Source of the DNA: Glandiceps talaboti
Lineage: Eukaryota; Hemichordata; Enteropneusta; Spengelidae
DNA: 64,000 nt
Reading direction: 5' to 3'
Assembly (NCBI RefSeq): GCF_964340395.1
Contig: NC_135549.1
Span: 6,873,001 to 6,937,000, forward strand
Shown: piece after piece, positions 59,877 to 64,000 of the stretch
Layout of the letters: every line of letters starts with the position of its first letter
Numbering within the stretch: position 1 is the stretch's first letter
Position numbers and translations under genes: made by a program
Notes under the pieces: model-generated
Told to the model about the DNA's origin: nothing
Seen by the model: only the letters and a program-made list of their open reading frames with translations
Databases searched by the model: none

Positions 59877-62800
59877 CTATGATGACTCTTTTTTCCTAAG
59901 TTTGACAATGACAACACTGTTTTTAGCTTCTTTAAGTCTCCACCATCGTCCTAGTCTGTGTTCTTGGCCTACACCAGCCACTACAAAACTACCATCACTT
60001 GCAAACTCCAGATCATTTATAAAACCAACCTGATGGTGAAAAAAAATATGAAAAACTTTATTGATATGTTCCAGTATTGTAAAATTATGATAACAAAATC
60101 TGATTATGGGGCAGCATTACAAAGCATTACATCATTACCATTGATGGATTCAAAAAAAATGTAACTAGACTCAAACTTGTTCTTGATATGGTCTCTAAAT
60201 TTTACAAGATCAAAGTGCAACTTACCACTGGCACTTTAAATAATGGCTGCAATGACTTGAAGTCGTTACCACATCTCCAAAATCTGATACTGGAATCCTT
60301 GGAACCTGCTGAAACAGAAACCAAACAAGTACCAAATGCTCAATGAACAGACACTGACAAATATACATATAACACATAGTGGCTGATCCTTTGTAATGGG
60401 CATTGCTCTTAGCATTTCTATATTTGCATTAGAACAGCACTATTCCATGCAAGCAATTTCTCCACAAGATACTTTCACACAAGTTGTGCATGAAATTATA
60501 GTCATGGGTGTTAGTCATGAGTGCAAAGTTCATGTCAACATTTTGAATGGCAATTCACTTGACCACCAATTACTTGGAGAAAGTATGGTTGTTTTGTTGT
60601 TGCTATGGGCACGGTCATAATGATTTATCAAGCTCCTATGCATCAATAACCCATAATATTATCACCATCACTACAAAGTATAAACATACTTTGCAATTGT
60701 TTTCCATAAACTCATACTTTACTATATACTGACTGTGCTAGGTTAAAGGTTGTGTACACACCTAACTGTACTAGGTCAAAGGTTGTGTGCACACCTAACT
60801 GTTCTAGGTCAAAGGGTATACACCTAACTGTACTAGATCAAAGCTTGTGTACACACCTAACTGTACTAGGTCAAAGGTTGTGTACACACCTAACTGTACT
60901 AGGTCAAAGCTTGTGGACACACCTAACTGTACTAGGTCAAAGCTTGTGGACACACCTAACTGTACTAGGTCAAAGCTTGTGTACACACCTAACTGTACTA
61001 GGTCAAAGCTTGTGTACACACCTAACTGTACTAGGTCAAAGCTTGTGGACACACATAACTGTACTAGGTCAAAGGTTGTGTACTAGGTCAAAGGTTGTGT
61101 ACACACCTAACTGTACTAGGTCAAAGCTTGTGTACACACCTAACTGTACTAGATCAAAGGTTGTGTACACACCTAACTGTACTAGGTCAAAGCTTGTGGA
61201 CACACGTAACTGTACTAGGTCAAAGGTTGTGTACACACCTAACTGTACTAGGTCAAAGGTTGTGTACACACCTAACAGTACTAGGTCAAAGGTTGTGTAC
61301 ACACCTAACTGTACTAGGTCAAAGGTTGTGTACACACCTAACTGTACTGGGTCAAAGGTTGTGTACACACCTAACTGTACTAGGTCAAAGGTTGTGTACA
61401 CACCTTACTGTACTAGTTCAAAAGCTGTGTACCTACCTGATGCAACTAGATCAGTACTTTTCAAAGCTGCTACAGCTGATATCCAGTTTTCTTCTCCTAC
61501 TTTCCCATTCTCTCTGTCACTATGTGCATTATGTACAACACATGTGGGTTTCTTTTTCATAACATTCCATAATGCTACAGAGCTGAGAATAAATACAAAA
61601 TGGCCAAACAAATGAACTTAGAAGGTGAAACATACAAATTAATATCAAAAGTGTAGGTGAATAGTATTAGTGTGATGGAATGCAAATGATGAAACTACAG
61701 CCGCTGGAAAATGATCTTTAAAATGTTGCATGTCATTCAATGTCTTGGTAAATTCTGGAATGATAAAATGTGATATGTAGGTTTGGCCCCTTTCATGGGG
61801 ATAAATGGCCACTTGAAATTGATAGCCAAAATTGTTGTTGACACTTGAACAGATGTAAATTTGACTTGTACATTCTTTCCCCCTTCTAGCTAACTTTTTT
61901 TTCTACAGCTCTTGTTGAGACTATCGGTATTACTGAAAGGGTCCTCCTGGGAGGTGCTTGCCCTCAACTTTAAAACTCCTCAACTGTCTCAGTCCAAGAG
62001 CTGACACTTTTACAACAGTTTCATCAGAAAAGATTAACTGTAAACATGTTTCTTATTGAAGGGTTTCCCACTGAAATCCATACTAACAAGTCCAAAGAGA
62101 ATACAATTTTGCTTTAAAATACACATCTGGGGTCTGATTAGAGTCTTTGATATGATGAACTTACACTTGTTGGTTGACATGGTGACACACAGTTTGACCT
62201 TTAACCTACCCATCATCTGCTCCTGACACAAAGTGACCTTCATTGATCAACTGGATACAATCAATAGAACCTTGGTGTCCATGGAATACTAACTGTGATT
62301 CTTCCACCACTTTCCATATTCTGATTGAACCATCACGACCTCCTGATGTTATAGCCCTCTCCCGACTCAAACTATCAATACCAGTTATATCACACTGGTG
62401 ACCAAACCTAGAGGTGAAAGGAATGACTTGATTGATTGAACTGCTGTCAGATCTTTGACAGTACTTTCATCGGTAACTCACATCTTATATATTCTATATG
62501 TAAAGTAACAAATGAAATTTTGAAATCTTGTCCCTTAAAAATACACAGAATGCCCATATTCAACGATACAGCCACTGTTCATTGCGTAAACAGAGTTAAG
62601 TAATGAATGTTTCATTTTAGCACAATTAATTGTCTCCATAAATTTCTCTTTGCTTTCATCCAAGGTAATTCATTCTTAAGTTCAAGCATAGCAAACCTTC
62701 AGCTCAAAAATAACTTAGTACAACTTCATAAATCTAAGTTTTAATTCACCGTTAGGATATGAACATTGATAACATTTCACTGATGCTTCTTTGGTAGAAA

Positions 62801-64000
62801 AATGAGGACTAGCAGGCATTAACATTGTAACTCTACATCCAAGACACATCATGGTTTGTTAATATGATTAACAACTTACAATGTTTCTACATAAGCCATC
62901 TCGTCCAGATTCCATATTTTCACTGATCTGTCATGTGATGCACTAAATAACTGATGTGAATTCCTACGGAAAGCCAACCCCTGTAAACAAACATAATATC
63001 AAAATCTATAAGAAGTTCACACCAAATGATGTTTTCATAGACTGTTGTTGTTACATTGTATGGTGCTTGTGCAATATAGTACCAGTTGACACAAGCTGTA
63101 TATGTCACAATTTGATATCACATATCTGCCATTTTGTTTCTTATTTTTTTCTACTTTTTGGAAAATGACTATTCTACTTAAATCATCAATTTGATCTTGA
63201 CCTGAATGTCATCCCCGAAATTATATTTCCATCAAATTTGTCTGAATACCCTGACAAATAGCCCAGAAACTTTGCTGTCTGGCTTGACAGACTTTGTTAA
63301 GCAACTACCGAAGTCTCTGGGCTACATGTCAGGGACAAGCTGTAGACATCTACCATGTTACTTACTGATACAGCATCTCGATGGCCTTTGAAAGTATGTA
63401 TTAACTCACAGCTAGATGGATTCCATATATGAATTAGTTTATTCCTACACCCTGATGTCTGTAGGGGAAACAAGAGTTACACTGAGTAAACACATAAGAA
63501 TGAAAGGATACATGCTTAATAAGGTGAACTGTATAAAATGGGAGCTGAAATAAAGCATGGACAACCAACCATGCTGAGTAATACCTCCTGAAAAGATAAC
63601 AATGAAAGTTGATCTTGTTAAACAAAATGGATAAGTCCAACTACAGTATGACACCTGAAAGAGTTGGAACTGGAACATCATTACCAAACTCAATGAAAGT
63701 CCTTGGTATTATCATTACAAATTATTTTCCTACTAAAAATGTGCTTCATGCATTAATTGCCCCCTTTACAATAAAATGTACACAGTTTGACAGCATTCTG
63801 TATTTATGTTGGTTGCAACATGATTATTAAGTCTCTATTCCACTAAACTATGTAAGTCAATACTCAAGTGTTCAAGTTATCAATCTAATACTTACTAAAA
63901 ATTTTCCATCTGAAGATATGGCTAAACATAAAATATGAGCTGTGTGGCCTTTATGTCTGTCCTGGGTTCCTTTCCGACCTCCTGGTATCACATGGGTCTT
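59877..64000 (-). CDS. RRP9: U3 small nucleolar ribonucleoprotein WD-repeat protein RRP9 (U3-55K), 3' part
   Basis: Nucleolar WD40 protein of the U3 snoRNP needed for 18S pre-rRNA processing. Exons on the minus strand: 64000(open)-63896, 63458-63366, 62980-62880, 62407-62210, 61582-61437, 60305-60226, 60029-59877 (stop TAG). Junctions are GT/AG and in phase, giving 291 codons of about 475 in human. Landmarks in order: DRHKGHTAHILCLAISSDGK, NKLIHIWNP, FKGHRDAVSGLAFRR, HQLFSASHDRSVKIWN, GGRDGSIRIWK, LVFHGHQGSIDCI, FVSGADDGSVALWN, FWRCGNDF, VGFINDLEF, AGVGQEHRLGRWWRLKEAKN. The N-terminal part lies beyond the window end. The intron after exon 61582-61437 is filled by a 33-bp minisatellite that runs in register into the exon. 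Confidence 0.95.
60738..61436 (-). repeat. 33-bp minisatellite, ~20 copies, in an RRP9 intron
   Basis: Units on + read CCTAACTGTACTAGGTCAAA then GGTTGTGTACACA, with GCTT/GGTT and GTGGAC/GTGTAC variants. As 33 is a multiple of three, frames stay open and give a 287-codon run on + and antisense frames; these are not genes. The array abuts the donor of RRP9 exon 61582-61437. The ACTAG core spaced every 33 bases (61379, 61412) recurs inside the exon at 61445. Confidence 0.95.

Noticed and set aside
60752-61615. 287-codon open frame of Tyr-Thr-Pro-Asn-Cys-Thr-Arg-Ser-Lys repeats
   Set aside because: The 33-bp minisatellite keeps all frames open. The locus is an RRP9 intron and there is no flanking gene signal on this strand.

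Overview
This is nuclear DNA of an animal. It is AT-rich, the genes are cut into many small exons by introns with canonical GT/AG ends, and the non-coding part is full of microsatellites, minisatellites, palindromic MITEs and decayed transposons. An axonemal dynein heavy chain, a CUB/Ig/trypsin-like secreted protease and the repeat landscape fit a marine invertebrate. A non-vertebrate deuterostome (hemichordate, lancelet or echinoderm type) seems most likely, but a mollusc cannot be excluded from sequence alone. All gene models come from reading frames, splice-site phases and remembered family motifs; no search was run.

Layout. (1) 2712-26639, + strand: the last 970 codons or so of an inner-arm axonemal dynein heavy chain of the DNAH3/7/12 clade (AAA5, AAA6, C-terminal domain). 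It has 19 constitutive exons plus a symmetric 495-nt exon that would put 165 low-complexity residues into AAA6. (2) 26640-36100: intergenic, mostly repeats. It holds a nested transposon block (30.37-32.92 kb) and two minus-strand exons of a histamine-N-methyltransferase-like gene (33.56-34.73 kb) whose C-terminal part I cannot find. (3) 36101-45440, + strand: a complete 8-exon queuosine-5'-phosphate N-glycosylase gene (QNG1, formerly C9orf64; 340 aa). (4) 45441-51382: intergenic, with tandem repeats, a copy of the 30.5-32.0 kb block, a palindromic MITE with a 9-bp target duplication, and a 1.9-kb element with a TTA target duplication. (5) 51383-59205, + strand: a complete 9-exon gene for a 778-aa secreted protein, signal peptide-CUB-CUB-Ig-Ig-trypsin. 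(6) 59877-64000+, minus strand: the 3' two-thirds of RRP9 (U3-55K), convergent with the protease gene.

The genes are unrelated housekeeping, ciliary and extracellular functions; no operon-like logic is expected or seen. The most striking shared pattern is structural. In three different genes (dynein, QNG1, RRP9) the 3' end of an exon together with its 5' splice site has been copied in tandem into the following intron: 1 extra copy, about 16 copies, and about 20 diverged copies. A second notable event is a palindromic MITE inserted exactly on a splice donor of the protease gene, duplicating the donor on both sides. Foldback elements are unusually dense: at least seven independent palindromes in 64 kb.
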